A stretch of 54,792 nucleotides of DNA from Chloroflexota bacterium (GCA_016210495.1 JACQUC010000072.1:1-54792), one strand, 5' to 3'. Numbered from the stretch's first letter, positions 24,906-34,069 are shown. Notes: generated from the sequence alone by a model not told the origin. Translations and numbers: made by a program.

Positions 24906-25709
24906 TCAGGTCCTGCCTCTCGTGAACACGGCTACCAACCCGAACAAGACAAGAGAGCACAGCACGATCGCTGCGCCGGCGGGTAGGTTCAGGTAATAGC
25001 CAAGTATCAGCCCGAGCAATACAGAGAACACGGCAAAGCCAACCGAAAGGACGATACTTTGCTTGAAGCTGTTGGCCAGTTGCATCGCCGTGACAACGGG
25101 GATGACCGTGAGCGCTCCCACGAGGAGCACGCCCACCACCCGTATGGCGAGCGAAACCGTCATCGCCGTGAGGACGATCAGTGTCGTATTGACCACCTCG
25201 ACGGCGATGCCACTGACTCTAGCGGTCTCGTCATCAAAAGAAGTGTAGAACATCTGCTTATACAAGACGGCGATGACAGCCAGCGCAATGACGCCCAGGC
25301 CCAGGATGAGCCAGAGGTCCGTCGGCGTCACCGTCGAGATACTCCCAAAAAGGTAGCTGAACAGATTGACGTTGAACCCATTCGAGATGCCGATGAGCAC
25401 GAGCGCGACCGATAGCCCGGCAGGAAGAAACATGGCCAGCACGGTCTCGCCAGAGATCCGCCTGTTGGATCGCAGCTTCTCGATCAACACTCCAGCTCCC
25501 ACCGTCACTACCAGTGCGTTGGCAAGCGGCTGCGTTCCCGTGAGGAGTCCAATCGCCACGCCGGCCAAGGCGATATGCGCCAGCGTGTCGGCGATAAGAG
25601 AATAGCGCCGAGCGACAAGGAAGTGCCCGATCAAAGGAGCGATAGTGCCGATGGCAAGCCCGGCGACGAACGCGCGAACCATGAAACCGTACTGAAGGAA
25701 CTCAGGCAT
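24906..25709 (-). CDS. znuB: Zinc/manganese ABC transporter permease (ZnuB)
   Basis: Membrane subunit of an ABC-3 family metal importer (267 aa) with about eight hydrophobic helices and the family stretch YSLIADTLAHIALAGVAIG near residue 37. It forms the channel for metal delivered by ZnuA. Its start overlaps the end of znuC by 8 bp, so it is the last gene of the zur-znuACB operon. Confidence 0.9.
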   Translation of the reverse strand: MPEFLQYGFMVRAFVAGLAIGTIAPLIGHFLVARRYSLIADTLAHIALAGVAIGLLTGTQPLANALVVTVGAGVLIEKLRSNRRISGETVLAMFLPAGLSVALVLIGISNGFNVNLFSYLFGSISTVTPTDLWLILGLGVIALAVIAVLYKQMFYTSFDDETARVSGIAVEVVNTTLIVLTAMTVSLAIRVVGVLLVGALTVIPVVTAMQLANSFKQSIVLSVGFAVFSVLLGLILGYYLNLPAGAAIVLCSLVLFGLVAVFTRGRT

Positions 25710-26451
25710 TGCTATCCACTACTTGGCCCATAGAATGATCGACTTCGTTCCCGCTCGCAGACCCCTGGGCTGTGCCGTGGTACACGAGTCGCCGGTTCAA
25801 AGAAGCCAGGCTCTTCACTTCCTTCTCTACAACATCAACGTCGTGCGAGACGAGGAGGATGGTCAGGTTTCGCTGCCGGTTGAGATTTCGCAAAAGCTCG
25901 TAGAACCTGCCCTGCATTTCAATGTCGACCCCGACCGTGGGCTCGTCGAGGATAAGCAAGCTGGGCCTCGAAGCCAATGCCCTGGCGATGAACACGCGCT
26001 GTTGCTGACCCCCTGAGAGTTGGCTGATCAGTCGATGTCGGTGCTCGACCATACCGACAACCTGCAGGGCCTCGTCGATAGCCTGTTTGTCCTCTCGCCC
26101 AAAGCTGAAGAAGAAACTGAATCGACCGATGCGACCCATGCCGACGATCTCCTCTACGGTAACAGGAAACCGAAGGGTCCTGTACCCCGGCAGTTGCGGG
26201 ACGTAGCCCACCTTCTCCCAGTGCTGAAACTGGGATAGCTTCTGGCCGAAGAGATAGACGGCGCCGCTTTGGGGTTTGAGCAGACCAAGAATGATTCGAA
26301 GAAGCGTCGTCTTCCCGCTGCCATTCGGGCCAATAACGCCGAGGAAATCGCCCGGCTTGAGGTCTACACTGACTTTTTCAAGGACCAGTTCGCCATTGTA
26401 GCGGAAGCTGACCTGGTCGAGCGTCACCACTGTATCATAGTTCATTGGCAT
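25702..26451 (-). CDS. znuC: Zinc/manganese ABC transporter ATPase (ZnuC)
   Basis: Cytoplasmic ATPase subunit (249 aa). Walker A is GPNGSGKTTLL near residue 40, the signature is LSGGQQQRV near 143 and Walker B is LLILDEPTVGVD near 165. Its start overlaps the 3' end of znuA by 10 bp; ATG 26445 is an in-frame alternative. Confidence 0.92.
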   Translation of the reverse strand: MPMNYDTVVTLDQVSFRYNGELVLEKVSVDLKPGDFLGVIGPNGSGKTTLLRIILGLLKPQSGAVYLFGQKLSQFQHWEKVGYVPQLPGYRTLRFPVTVEEIVGMGRIGRFSFFFSFGREDKQAIDEALQVVGMVEHRHRLISQLSGGQQQRVFIARALASRPSLLILDEPTVGVDIEMQGRFYELLRNLNRQRNLTILLVSHDVDVVEKEVKSLASLNRRLVYHGTAQGSASGNEVDHSMGQVVDSNA

Positions 26452-27437
26452 TCCAGGGCTATTCTGAGATTCGCCAGGTTCTCGCGCTGGACGGACAGGT
26501 AGTCCTTGCCGGCTGCTTGCTCTTCGCTAGTCAGCCCTTCGATAGAGTTAAACACCAGGGTCTTGGCCCCAACTTCTCTGGCGATGGTATCGGCCAAACG
26601 AGGACTTACCAGCGTCTCGAAGAATATGTACTTGACACTGTTGGCCCGCGCAAACTCGACAATCTCGGCGAGCCTACGAGGCGAAGGCTCATCGTCTGGA
26701 GACAGTCCGGAGATCGCGACGACGTTGAGGCTGTAGCGCCTGGCCAGGTACTGGAAGGCGTCGTGAGAGGCGATAACGTCTCGCCGCTTGCAGGACGACA
26801 ATCCTTGGCGAAACTGCCCGTCGAGCTCATCAAGTTTCGCCTTGTAGGCCGATGCATTGGCTTTGTACGAGGCGTCGTTGGTCGGATCGGCCTTGATGAG
26901 ACCTTCTTTGATGTTGTCCACTTGTTGCTTGGCCAAGACCGGATCGAGCCAGAAGTGGGGATCAAAGGCCGCACCGGCCTGCCCCGATACATCGCTTGGA
27001 ACGGAATGTATCGGGGCCTGCGCCAGCCCGTGCTTGTTATCGCCCTCGTCTTCTCCACTCTCGAGCAGCCGCATACCCTCGCTGCTGTCGACTACGACTG
27101 GGCCACCGCGAGGCAGATCTGTTAGCACCTTGTCTACCCAGGGCTCAAAGCCCGCGCCATTGTAAATAAAGACCTGGGATCGCTGCAGATCGACCAGATC
27201 TCGCGGCGATGGATCGAAGTCGTGCGGCTCTGCGCCAGGCGGAGTGAGGTTGCGAACCTGCACCTTTTCCTTGCCAACTTGCTTTGCGAACTCGGCCAGC
27301 GGATAGAAGGAGGCCGTCACCTGGAGGCTGGTGCCGCCGGCAGTTGTGCCGAGACGATCCCTAAAGGCACCGACCCCGTAGATCAGAATCGCGATAATGG
27401 CCACCGCCAGAAAAGCGACAGCAAGCTTGGGTCTCAT
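26442..27437 (-). CDS. znuA: Zinc-binding lipoprotein-like/secreted protein ZnuA
   Basis: Extracytoplasmic metal receptor (331 aa) of the cluster A-I/ZinT-like family. The N-terminal helix LAVAFLAVAIIAILIYGVGA anchors or exports it; there is no lipobox. Candidate metal ligands are the histidines in PPGAEPHDFDP, FDPHFWLDP and IASHDAFQY. A short acidic His-containing loop precedes the second (SGEDEGDNKHG), as in zinc-specific members. ATG 27437 overlaps the zur stop as ATGA. Confidence 0.88.
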   Translation of the reverse strand: MRPKLAVAFLAVAIIAILIYGVGAFRDRLGTTAGGTSLQVTASFYPLAEFAKQVGKEKVQVRNLTPPGAEPHDFDPSPRDLVDLQRSQVFIYNGAGFEPWVDKVLTDLPRGGPVVVDSSEGMRLLESGEDEGDNKHGLAQAPIHSVPSDVSGQAGAAFDPHFWLDPVLAKQQVDNIKEGLIKADPTNDASYKANASAYKAKLDELDGQFRQGLSSCKRRDVIASHDAFQYLARRYSLNVVAISGLSPDDEPSPRRLAEIVEFARANSVKYIFFETLVSPRLADTIAREVGAKTLVFNSIEGLTSEEQAAGKDYLSVQRENLANLRIALECQ

Positions 27438-27850
27438 TGACTTTCTCCAGTGCAGTTCGTACAGGTGCCGAAAAACTCGAAAGTGTGCCGGCGAACCCTG
27501 AAGTTCGCCTGCTGCTCGACCAACTCGATCAGGTGAATGTCGTCCAGAGGGGCGCGCGCCACAACCCCGCACTGTTCGCAAACGACATGGTGATGGTGCT
27601 CTTGGTCGGTGACGACCTCGTATCTTGCCGTTGTGTCGTGAAACAGAGCCTTGCGTACGAGGCCCAAACTGGTGAGAAGATCAAGCGTTCTGTAGACCGT
27701 GACAAGATCGACCTTGACCCCACTTTCTTTTAGGCGTTCTGCGATTTCCTGGACGGTGAGAGGCGGGCACGAGAGCGCGCTCAGAATCTCGCGCCGGGCG
27801 ACGGTGATCTTATAGCCCGCTTGTTTGAGTTGAATCAGCGCCTTGTCCAT
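27434..27850 (-). CDS. zur: Fur-family metalloregulator, probable Zur
   Basis: Winged-helix Fur-family repressor (138 aa). The DNA-binding half is residues 1-80; the dimerisation half has two CxxC pairs, VVCEQC near 93-98 and GTCTNC near 131-136, which form the structural zinc site, and the HHHH run plus nearby His/Glu residues for regulatory metal. It is first in the operon with znuACB, so zinc-responsive repression of its own operon is the natural reading. The ribosome site is weak. Confidence 0.88.
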   Translation of the reverse strand: MDKALIQLKQAGYKITVARREILSALSCPPLTVQEIAERLKESGVKVDLVTVYRTLDLLTSLGLVRKALFHDTTARYEVVTDQEHHHHVVCEQCGVVARAPLDDIHLIELVEQQANFRVRRHTFEFFGTCTNCTGESQ

Positions 27851-27862
27851 CGTCTACCACAC

Positions 27863-27914
27863 AAATGCAAATCACTTGCATTTAAATTATGGCAGATTGT
27901 TTGCGGTGTGTCAA
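27863..27914 (-). promoter_or_regulatory. zur-znu promoter with Zur-box candidate
   Basis: On the minus strand TTGACA (27909-27914), 17 bp, CATAAT (27886-27891). Just downstream, across the predicted start, is a 21-bp inverted repeat (27863-27883) with perfect 8-bp arms AAATGCAA/TTGCATTT around five bases. Its size and AT-rich symmetry suit a Fur-family operator. Confidence 0.65.
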
Positions 27915-27957
27915 GGGCGAATGGAGCAGCCATCCCACGGGTGAGGGTGTGGCAGTT

Positions 27958-28016
27958 TTGGAGAGCGCAGGCAAGCCTGCGCTGTGCATGGCGGCGGCAG
28001 GCCGTCGCACTCCAAA
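27958..28016. repeat. Nested palindromic repeat downstream of the flavoprotein gene
   Basis: An outer TTTGGAG/CTCCAAA pair encloses GCGCAGGC/GCCTGCGC and a second GGCGGC/GCCGTC-type hairpin. It lies in the gap between zur's promoter and the 3' end of the 28085 gene. Confidence 0.5.
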
Positions 28017-28084
28017 GCGTAAGCCCACCTAATCAGGCCAGTCCAAGGCGTATTCATACGCAGTTAGCATCATCCAGGTGTGCG

Positions 28085-30214
28085 CTAGACCCTCACAGGA
28101 GTTCGACCCAGCGCTTGGATCCGCTCGCGCACGCCTTCTGCCAGGGTCATAACCTCGTCGGCTTCGTGCGAGGTCAGCATCACCATTTCCACGCGCTCGG
28201 CGCCTAGCCCCACGTCCTTGAGGATCTTTCTGGCCTGGTCGACCACGCCTCTGCTGTACTTTGTCCCCTCGCGAAAGTGGCAGCCGTCGTCGGCGCAGCC
28301 CGTCACAAACACCCCGTCGGCGCCCAACTCGAAAGCGGTCAAAATGTGGCTGACGTCCACTCTACCAGTGCAGGGAAGCTCGATTATCTTGATCCCTTTG
28401 GGCGACAAGGCGTCGCCCAACTGGCCATTGGGCGATAGAGATGCCGTTTGATACCGGCAAACGAAACCTAGCATGGTCGGGTCTGCGCCCTCGTCGCTGG
28501 CGGCTTTCAGTCGCGAGCGGACGATATCCATGATTTCTTCCTGCGAAAAGTGCTTCAGGCCGATGATCTGTCGCGGGCAGCGCGTGGCACAGATGCCACA
28601 GGACTGGCACTGATCGAGCCTGATCATCACACCACGGCCGCTGACCACCGGCACGCCAAATGGACACACGCGCAAGCAGGTCAAGCAATCCGGGCAGATC
28701 GCCACTCGCCTCTGCGCTCCGACGGCGCAGAGCAGACAGCGCTGCGCTTCTTTGATCGCCATTTGCTCGTCGTAGCCAAGCTCGACGGGATCGAAATTAC
28801 GGATCCTTTCTTCGGGCGCGACGACCGGCATACTCACCCTCGGCAGCTGCTTTATCTTGCTAAGCGTGCCCGGTTCCAGATCGCCCACCGTCTTCATATC
28901 GTCGCTTTCCAGCATGCCGACATGGCCCGTGCTCAGATATCTGTGGATGCCCTTAGCGGCACGACGTCCGCTGGCCATAGCGTCCACCGCGGCGCCGGGG
29001 CCCGTCATGACCTCGCCGCTCGCAAACACGCCTTCGGCGGTGGTAGCCATGGTCGATCTGTTGACGACCAGTTGTCCCCTGGGATTTAGCTCAACCCCCG
29101 AGCCCTTGACGAAGCCGAGGTCGGCCGCCTGACCGATGGAAAGGATGACGGTGTCGCCATCGACGGTCTTGAGACGATCATCATAAAACGTGGGGTTGAA
29201 GCGTCCCTCGGCGTCGAAAACGGCCTTGACCGCGACCACCTGGAGGCCCGTGATCTTGCCGTTCTCGCTCAGAATCGCCTTCGGTCCCCAAGCCGGGTTG
29301 AGCTCGATCTTCTCCTCCTCGCCTTCCTCGATTTCCCACGGCCAGGCGGGCATCTCGTGCCTGGCTTCGAGACACGCCATCCTAACTTTCCCTGCCCCCA
29401 TACGCACGGCGCTGCGAGCGACGTCGAAAGCCACATTGCCACCGCCAACGACGATCACAGTCTTGCCCGGCTCGAAGCAGCGCTTGCCGGCGGCTGTGTC
29501 ACGGAGAAAAGGCAGAGCCAGCAGCACGCCCGGCAGATCGGCACCGGGAATCGGCAGGCCACGGCTGACGGACAGGCCGACACCCAGCAAGACGGCGTCG
29601 AAGCCCCGCGATTTCAGCCCCTCCAGGGTCACGTCCTTGCCAACTTCGATCCCAGTCTCGAACTTGACGCCAAGCTGCGCTATGCCCGCCATGTCCTTGT
29701 CGAGCTCCTTGCGTGGCAACCGATAGACCGGGATGCCATAGCGAAGCGCTCCGCCCACTTCGGGGTTCTTGTCAAAAACAGTTACCTGGTATCCCATTAG
29801 TGCGAGGTCGCTGGCGGCCGTCAATCCAGAAGGACCTGAGCCGACGATGGCGACCTTCTTATCGAGTCTGTTTTCAACCGGCACGGGGCCGGGAGCGCCT
29901 TCGCCCCTTTCGGCGGCAAAGCGCTTCAGCGCGCAAATCGCTATTGGCCGATCCACCTGCCCCCGGCGGCATTTGGTTTCGCAGGGATGAGCGCAGACCC
30001 AGCCCAGCGTTCTGGGCAGCGGGTTGGTCTCCCTGACGACGCTGAGCGCATCGGCGAAGCGACCCTGCGCGATAAGGCTAACGTATTCCTGAGCATCGGT
30101 GTGGATAGGGCACGCGGCTGTGCACGGAGAAACCTCGAGTCTGGCGTCGCCTTTCTGGGAACTATTAGGGGCGTGGAGCGTCAACCCCGCTGCCACGTTT
30201 GGGCTACCTACCAT
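28085..30214 (-). CDS. Fused GltD-like FAD/NAD(P) oxidoreductase with ferredoxin and MvhD-like domains
   Basis: Cytoplasmic electron-transfer flavoprotein (709 aa). In order: an N-terminal Fe-S region with cysteines from C31 (CTAACPIH, CAHPCETKC); a FAD/NAD(P) domain with GSGPSGLTAA near 124 and GGGNVAFD near 255; a double 4Fe-4S ferredoxin (CPDCLTCLRVCP, CQSCGICATRCP) near 525-575; and an MvhD-like domain from about 590 to the end (PCTGRVDVSHIL, GADGVFVTGCADDGCHF). This architecture resembles HdrA/MvhD adaptors that link NAD(P)H, ferredoxin and methylene-THF reductase or heterodisulfide reductase systems. The first MvhD cysteine pair is reduced to one (GFVCRYQTA). Partner enzymes are not encoded here. 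Confidence 0.85.
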   Translation of the reverse strand: MVGSPNVAAGLTLHAPNSSQKGDARLEVSPCTAACPIHTDAQEYVSLIAQGRFADALSVVRETNPLPRTLGWVCAHPCETKCRRGQVDRPIAICALKRFAAERGEGAPGPVPVENRLDKKVAIVGSGPSGLTAASDLALMGYQVTVFDKNPEVGGALRYGIPVYRLPRKELDKDMAGIAQLGVKFETGIEVGKDVTLEGLKSRGFDAVLLGVGLSVSRGLPIPGADLPGVLLALPFLRDTAAGKRCFEPGKTVIVVGGGNVAFDVARSAVRMGAGKVRMACLEARHEMPAWPWEIEEGEEEKIELNPAWGPKAILSENGKITGLQVVAVKAVFDAEGRFNPTFYDDRLKTVDGDTVILSIGQAADLGFVKGSGVELNPRGQLVVNRSTMATTAEGVFASGEVMTGPGAAVDAMASGRRAAKGIHRYLSTGHVGMLESDDMKTVGDLEPGTLSKIKQLPRVSMPVVAPEERIRNFDPVELGYDEQMAIKEAQRCLLCAVGAQRRVAICPDCLTCLRVCPFGVPVVSGRGVMIRLDQCQSCGICATRCPRQIIGLKHFSQEEIMDIVRSRLKAASDEGADPTMLGFVCRYQTASLSPNGQLGDALSPKGIKIIELPCTGRVDVSHILTAFELGADGVFVTGCADDGCHFREGTKYSRGVVDQARKILKDVGLGAERVEMVMLTSHEADEVMTLAEGVRERIQALGRTPVRV

Positions 30215-30251
30215 TTGCTGTCTCCCTCGACGTATCGATCTTGGCGAGTCT

Positions 30252-30281
30252 ATTCTAGCATAAGGCCCAACGTTCAAACAA
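30252..30281 (-). promoter_or_regulatory. Promoter of the flavoprotein gene
   Basis: On the minus strand TTGTTT (30276-30281), 18 bp, TAGAAT (30252-30257) preceded by an extended TGC. Confidence 0.4.
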
Positions 30282-30388
30282 GTTTGGCAACCACGTCACT
30301 CTAGCACAAACTTGACAGCGCGAGTATAATGTCGTCAGTCAGCCCGATTCAGGCAGTACCCAGGAAGGTATCAACAAGGAGGAAAGAA

Positions 30389-31522
30389 ATGCTGCGTGTT
30401 GCCCTTGGAAACTCGGCGACCCTCGTAGTCCTGATGGCGGTCTCAGCGATAGTCATCTCCTGCGTCCAACCAGCTCCCGCGACACCCACGCCCGTGCCCA
30501 AGCCCGTGGCCACGGCACAGCCCGCACCTGCCGCGCCTCCCAAGCCAACTGCGGCCCCTGCCGCCGCGGCAAAGCAAACGGAGGTCAGCACAGTAAGGGT
30601 TACCGACCTCGGGCTCACCTCCGATGGCTTCGCGTATATCGCCCGCGAAAGGGGATATTTTAAGGAGCAGGGCATAGAGGCCGAGCTCGTCCGTTTTGAC
30701 ACCTCCGCCAAGACCATCGCCCCGATGGCCGCCGGCCAACTCGAGGTCGGTAGGGGTAGCCCCACCGCCGGTCTCTTCAATGCCATCACCCGCGATGTCC
30801 CCATCAAGATCGTCGCCGACGGCAGCCGCATCGTTAACAACAACTATATGGGCCTGGTCGCCCGCAAAGACCTCCTCGACAGCGGCGCCATCAAGGACTA
30901 CGCCGATCTGAAAGGGAAGAACATCGGCTTGCTCGCCAAGGCGACGGGCAACGAGATAGACATCGACCGGGCTGCGCGGAAGGGTAACCTCACCCTGAAG
31001 GATGTCAGCCTCGTCGAGTTGACCTTCCCGGACATGATCGTCGCGTTAAGCAACAAGGCGATCGATGTTGCTCTGATGCCAGAGCCGAACGTAACCATCG
31101 CGCGCGAGCGGGGTGTCGGAGCCCTGTGGAAGCTTGCTCACGAATTCACGCCCGATCACCAGTTGTCGATGCTGATGTACGCGCCTAGCTTCGTCAAAGA
31201 CAAACCCGAAGTGGCCAAACGGTTCATGGTGGCGTATGTCAAGGGCATCAGGGACTTCTACGACGCATTCTTCAAGAACAAGAACAAGAGCGAGACCATC
31301 GCCATTATCGCGAAACACGCCGCTATCAAGGATCCCGCCGTCTACGAAAAGATGGTGATGCACGGCATCGACCCCAACGGGTACGTCAACGCCAAGAGCG
31401 TCATGGCCGATCAGGACTGGTTCGTGGCGAACGGTTACTCCAAGGAGAGGATCGATGAGAAGGTTCTCATCGACAACCAGTTCGTTGATTACGCCGTGCA
31501 GCAGCTTGGAAAGTACCAGTAG
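30389..31522 (+). CDS. NMT1/THI5-type ABC substrate-binding lipoprotein
   Basis: Extracytoplasmic receptor (377 aa) of the NMT1/SsuA/TauA group. A hydrophobic N-terminus ends in VIS-Cys, a plausible lipobox, followed by a Pro/Ala/Thr-rich linker typical of Chloroflexota lipoproteins. The receptor fold starts near residue 65 (VRVTDLGLTSDGFAYIARE) and shows the family pattern ARERGYFKEQGIEAELVRF. ATG 30389 follows AAGGAGGAAAG. A strong terminator follows directly and no permease or ATPase is adjacent, so it is transcribed alone. Ligand unknown; sulfonates, pyrimidine precursors or nitrates are known in the family. Confidence 0.85.
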   Translation: MLRVALGNSATLVVLMAVSAIVISCVQPAPATPTPVPKPVATAQPAPAAPPKPTAAPAAAAKQTEVSTVRVTDLGLTSDGFAYIARERGYFKEQGIEAELVRFDTSAKTIAPMAAGQLEVGRGSPTAGLFNAITRDVPIKIVADGSRIVNNNYMGLVARKDLLDSGAIKDYADLKGKNIGLLAKATGNEIDIDRAARKGNLTLKDVSLVELTFPDMIVALSNKAIDVALMPEPNVTIARERGVGALWKLAHEFTPDHQLSMLMYAPSFVKDKPEVAKRFMVAYVKGIRDFYDAFFKNKNKSETIAIIAKHAAIKDPAVYEKMVMHGIDPNGYVNAKSVMADQDWFVANGYSKERIDEKVLIDNQFVDYAVQQLGKYQ

Positions 31523-31539
31523 CTTTCAATGAGTCCCTG

Positions 31540-31571
31540 GTGGGGCCTTGATAAATCAAGGCCCCACTTTT
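31540..31571 (+). terminator. Rho-independent terminator
   Basis: Perfect 12-bp stem GTGGGGCCTTGA/TCAAGGCCCCAC with a TAAA loop, then TTTT. The stem core recurs inside the mannosidase gene near 49557. Confidence 0.85.
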
Positions 31572-31591
31572 GGAAGGCACCAGTTGCTTGA

Positions 31592-32251
31592 ATGACTGAA
31601 CAGTTAGCCGTAATATGGGATCTCGACGGCGTCCTTGTGGACACGGCGCCGTTCCATTTCTATGCTTGGTGGACGCTTTGCCAGGAGCACGGTATCAGGC
31701 TCACGGAGGACGATTTCAAGCGCACCTTCGGGATGCGGAATCCGGAGATCATCGCGACCATCTTTGGGAAGGGCGTGCCCGAGGCCGATATGGAGCGGAT
31801 GGCCGAGCGCAAAGAGGAGCTTTTTCGTGATGCCATCAGAGGCAAAGTCAAGCCCCTGCCAGGTGCTATGGAGCTGGCAGGAGCACTCGGGCAATCAGGA
31901 TATCGCCAGGCCATAGCTTCCTCCGCGCCGCGCCAGAACATCGAACTGATCCTGGAGGCGCTAGGCAAGCGAAACCTGTTTGAAGCCATCGTTTCGGCGG
32001 AGGATGTGCGCGCCGGCAAGCCCGACCCGGAGATCTTCCTGGTGGCCGCCGAGCGCTTGGGTCTTCACGCCGAAACGTGCGTTGTTATTGAGGATGCCAT
32101 CGCCGGCGTACAGGCCGCGAAGGCGGCGCACATGCGCTGCATCGGCGTCGCCAACACCCACCCCCCCGAGCGACTGGCCGATGCCGACCTTGTCGTCGCC
32201 AGTATGGAAGAAGTGAGCGTCGGAGACGTCGACGCGCTCCTGGAGACGTGA
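31592..32251 (+). CDS. HAD-superfamily phosphatase/phosphomutase (beta-PGM-like)
   Basis: Subfamily IA HAD hydrolase (219 aa). Motif I is WDLDGVLVDT (nucleophile Asp10, acid/base Asp12), motif II is the serine in IASSAPRQN, motif III the lysine in AGKPDPEIFL and motif IV VIEDAIAGVQAAKAA. Closest in look to beta-phosphoglucomutase and phosphoglycolate phosphatase. It starts only 20 bp after the terminator of the preceding gene, so it depends on readthrough or an unseen promoter. Substrate cannot be assigned. Confidence 0.82.
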   Translation: MTEQLAVIWDLDGVLVDTAPFHFYAWWTLCQEHGIRLTEDDFKRTFGMRNPEIIATIFGKGVPEADMERMAERKEELFRDAIRGKVKPLPGAMELAGALGQSGYRQAIASSAPRQNIELILEALGKRNLFEAIVSAEDVRAGKPDPEIFLVAAERLGLHAETCVVIEDAIAGVQAAKAAHMRCIGVANTHPPERLADADLVVASMEEVSVGDVDALLET

Positions 32252-32317
32252 TGTAGGGGAGTGATTCATCGAGACCCGATCTATCGACGTCGACGCTCTC
32301 CTGGTAGCCACTCCCCT
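32226..32317. repeat. Direct and inverted short repeats in the HAD-antiporter gap
   Basis: GACGTCGACGCGCTCCTGG at the end of the HAD gene is repeated with one change near 32288. AGGGGAGTG (32255-32263) pairs with CACTCCCCT (32309-32317). This looks like a small local duplication spanning the HAD stop codon. Confidence 0.5.
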
Positions 32318-32344
32318 GCGGAGGCACTTGGAGCATCTCGGCTG

Positions 32345-34069
32345 ATGCCAAACCTGGGTGAATACGGGCTTATTTTCGACCTGGTGGCGGCGATCCTCGC
32401 CGCGCTGATCGGTGGCGGGCTGGCGCATCGTCTCAGGCAGCCGGTCATCGTCGGCTACATGCTTGCCGGCGTTGCCATCGCGCCGCTGATACCGGATCCT
32501 GTCGAGGGCCTCCGGCGCGTGCATGTAATGGCCGAGATCGGCGTGGCGTTCCTGATGTTCGCGCTGGGGGCGGAGTTCTCTCTGGCACAACTCCGCAGCG
32601 TCCGCAACGTCGCGGTGTTTGGCGGCGCAGCCCAGATTCTGCTCACCATCGGCCTGGGAACGCTTGTCGGCCCCTTGCTCAACCTCGATCTGACCAGCAG
32701 CGTGTACTTCGGTTCGCTCATCGCCCTCTCGAGCACCATGGTCGCGCTGAAGATCCTGATGGGCAGAGGCGAACTGGATTCGCTGCACGGGCGACTTGCC
32801 GTCGGGTTCCTTATCGTTCAGGACCTGAGCGTGGTACCCATGATGGTAATACTGCCGGCGCTGGCCGAGCCTCAGGCCGACCTCGCCATCTCTCTCGCCG
32901 TGGCCATGGGCAAAGCCGCGCTCCTTCTGGCGGCCACCTACTATCTAGGCACACTGATTGTGCCGTGGGTGCTCGCCCGCGTCGCGGGCACCCGCTCCCG
33001 CGAGCTTTTCCTACTGACGATCGTCTCCCTGGCCCTGGGCACCGCGCTGGCAACGTACCTGTTTGGATTCTCTCTCGCCTTTGGTGCCTTTATCGCTGGG
33101 CTGGTCGTGTCGGAGTCCGAGTTCAGCCACCAGATTCTGGCCGAGGTCTTGCCGCTCAGAGACATCTTCGCCACCCTGTTCTTTGTTTCTGTAGGTATGC
33201 TCCTCGACCCGATGTTTCTAATGCAAAACCTGCCGACCATTGCCCTTGTCGCTCTGGCTATCGTCCTGGGCAAGTTCCTGATCAGCCTCGTATTCCCGCT
33301 ATTATTCGGCTACTCTGGGAAGATAGCCGTGTACACCAGCCTCGCCCTCGTTCAGATTGGCGAGTTCTCCTTTGTCCTGGCGAAGCTGGGGGTGGACAGA
33401 GGACTGATCACGGAGCACCTCTACTCCCTCACGCTATCAGGCGCACTCGTGACCATACTGCTCGCGCCCCTGGCGATGTATCTTGCACCGCGGATCCTCG
33501 AAGCTCTGAGGATAACGCCCGGGCTCGGCCCGATCTTTCAGGACAGGCCAGAGGTCCACGCCGACCGGCCACTCGAATCGCTCTCGCAGCACACGGTAAT
33601 TCTCGGCTTCGGTCGGGTTGGCCGCGAGCTGGGCGAGGCGCTCGATCGGCGCGGCTTCAAGTACCTGGCGGTCGAGTACAATCCGCACATCATCGCGAAC
33701 TTGAGAAGGAAAGGCATCCGATGCATCTATGGAGACGCGTCCAACATCGAGGTGCTGTCCCGCACTAACCTCACCAGGGCAAAGGTGTTGGCCGTCACCT
33801 TGCCAGACTTTCCCAGCGCAGAAGTGGCTGTCAGAAACGCCAAACGCCTCAACCCGAGACTCGACGTGATCGTGAGAGCCCACGACGAGGAGTACTTCCG
33901 AGGGTTGAGAGGAGCAGGTGCCATCTCGATCGTGAGGCCGGAGTTCGAGACCGCTCTGGAGTTCATCCGACACGCGATGCACCGCTACGGGGTCAGCGGA
34001 CCTGAGATCCAGGCCATGCTGGCCAGCCGGCGCGCAGAATACGCGCAGCGCCTCAAGGAGGCGGACTGA
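32345..34069 (+). CDS. CPA2-family cation:proton antiporter with TrkA-N domain (KefB/RosB-like)
   Basis: Membrane K+(Na+)/H+ antiporter (574 aa). Residues about 1-400 form the Na_H_exchanger domain with about 12-13 helices, including FGAFIAGLVVSESEFSHQIL. From about 415 comes a cytoplasmic TrkA-N/RCK domain with the dinucleotide loop GFGRVGRELG near 420 and GDASNIEVL, expected to sense NAD(H). ATG 32345 begins the first membrane segment; an upstream in-frame start would translate repeat sequence. A decayed copy of part of the RCK-coding region lies at 34636. Confidence 0.88.
   Translation: MPNLGEYGLIFDLVAAILAALIGGGLAHRLRQPVIVGYMLAGVAIAPLIPDPVEGLRRVHVMAEIGVAFLMFALGAEFSLAQLRSVRNVAVFGGAAQILLTIGLGTLVGPLLNLDLTSSVYFGSLIALSSTMVALKILMGRGELDSLHGRLAVGFLIVQDLSVVPMMVILPALAEPQADLAISLAVAMGKAALLLAATYYLGTLIVPWVLARVAGTRSRELFLLTIVSLALGTALATYLFGFSLAFGAFIAGLVVSESEFSHQILAEVLPLRDIFATLFFVSVGMLLDPMFLMQNLPTIALVALAIVLGKFLISLVFPLLFGYSGKIAVYTSLALVQIGEFSFVLAKLGVDRGLITEHLYSLTLSGALVTILLAPLAMYLAPRILEALRITPGLGPIFQDRPEVHADRPLESLSQHTVILGFGRVGRELGEALDRRGFKYLAVEYNPHIIANLRRKGIRCIYGDASNIEVLSRTNLTRAKVLAVTLPDFPSAEVAVRNAKRLNPRLDVIVRAHDEEYFRGLRGAGAISIVRPEFETALEFIRHAMHRYGVSGPEIQAMLASRRAEYAQRLKEAD

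Noticed and set aside
30312..30330. TTGACA plus TATAAT upstream of the NMT1-type gene
   Set aside because: Only 7 bp separate the two boxes, too short for a sigma70 promoter; no better -35 partner was found.
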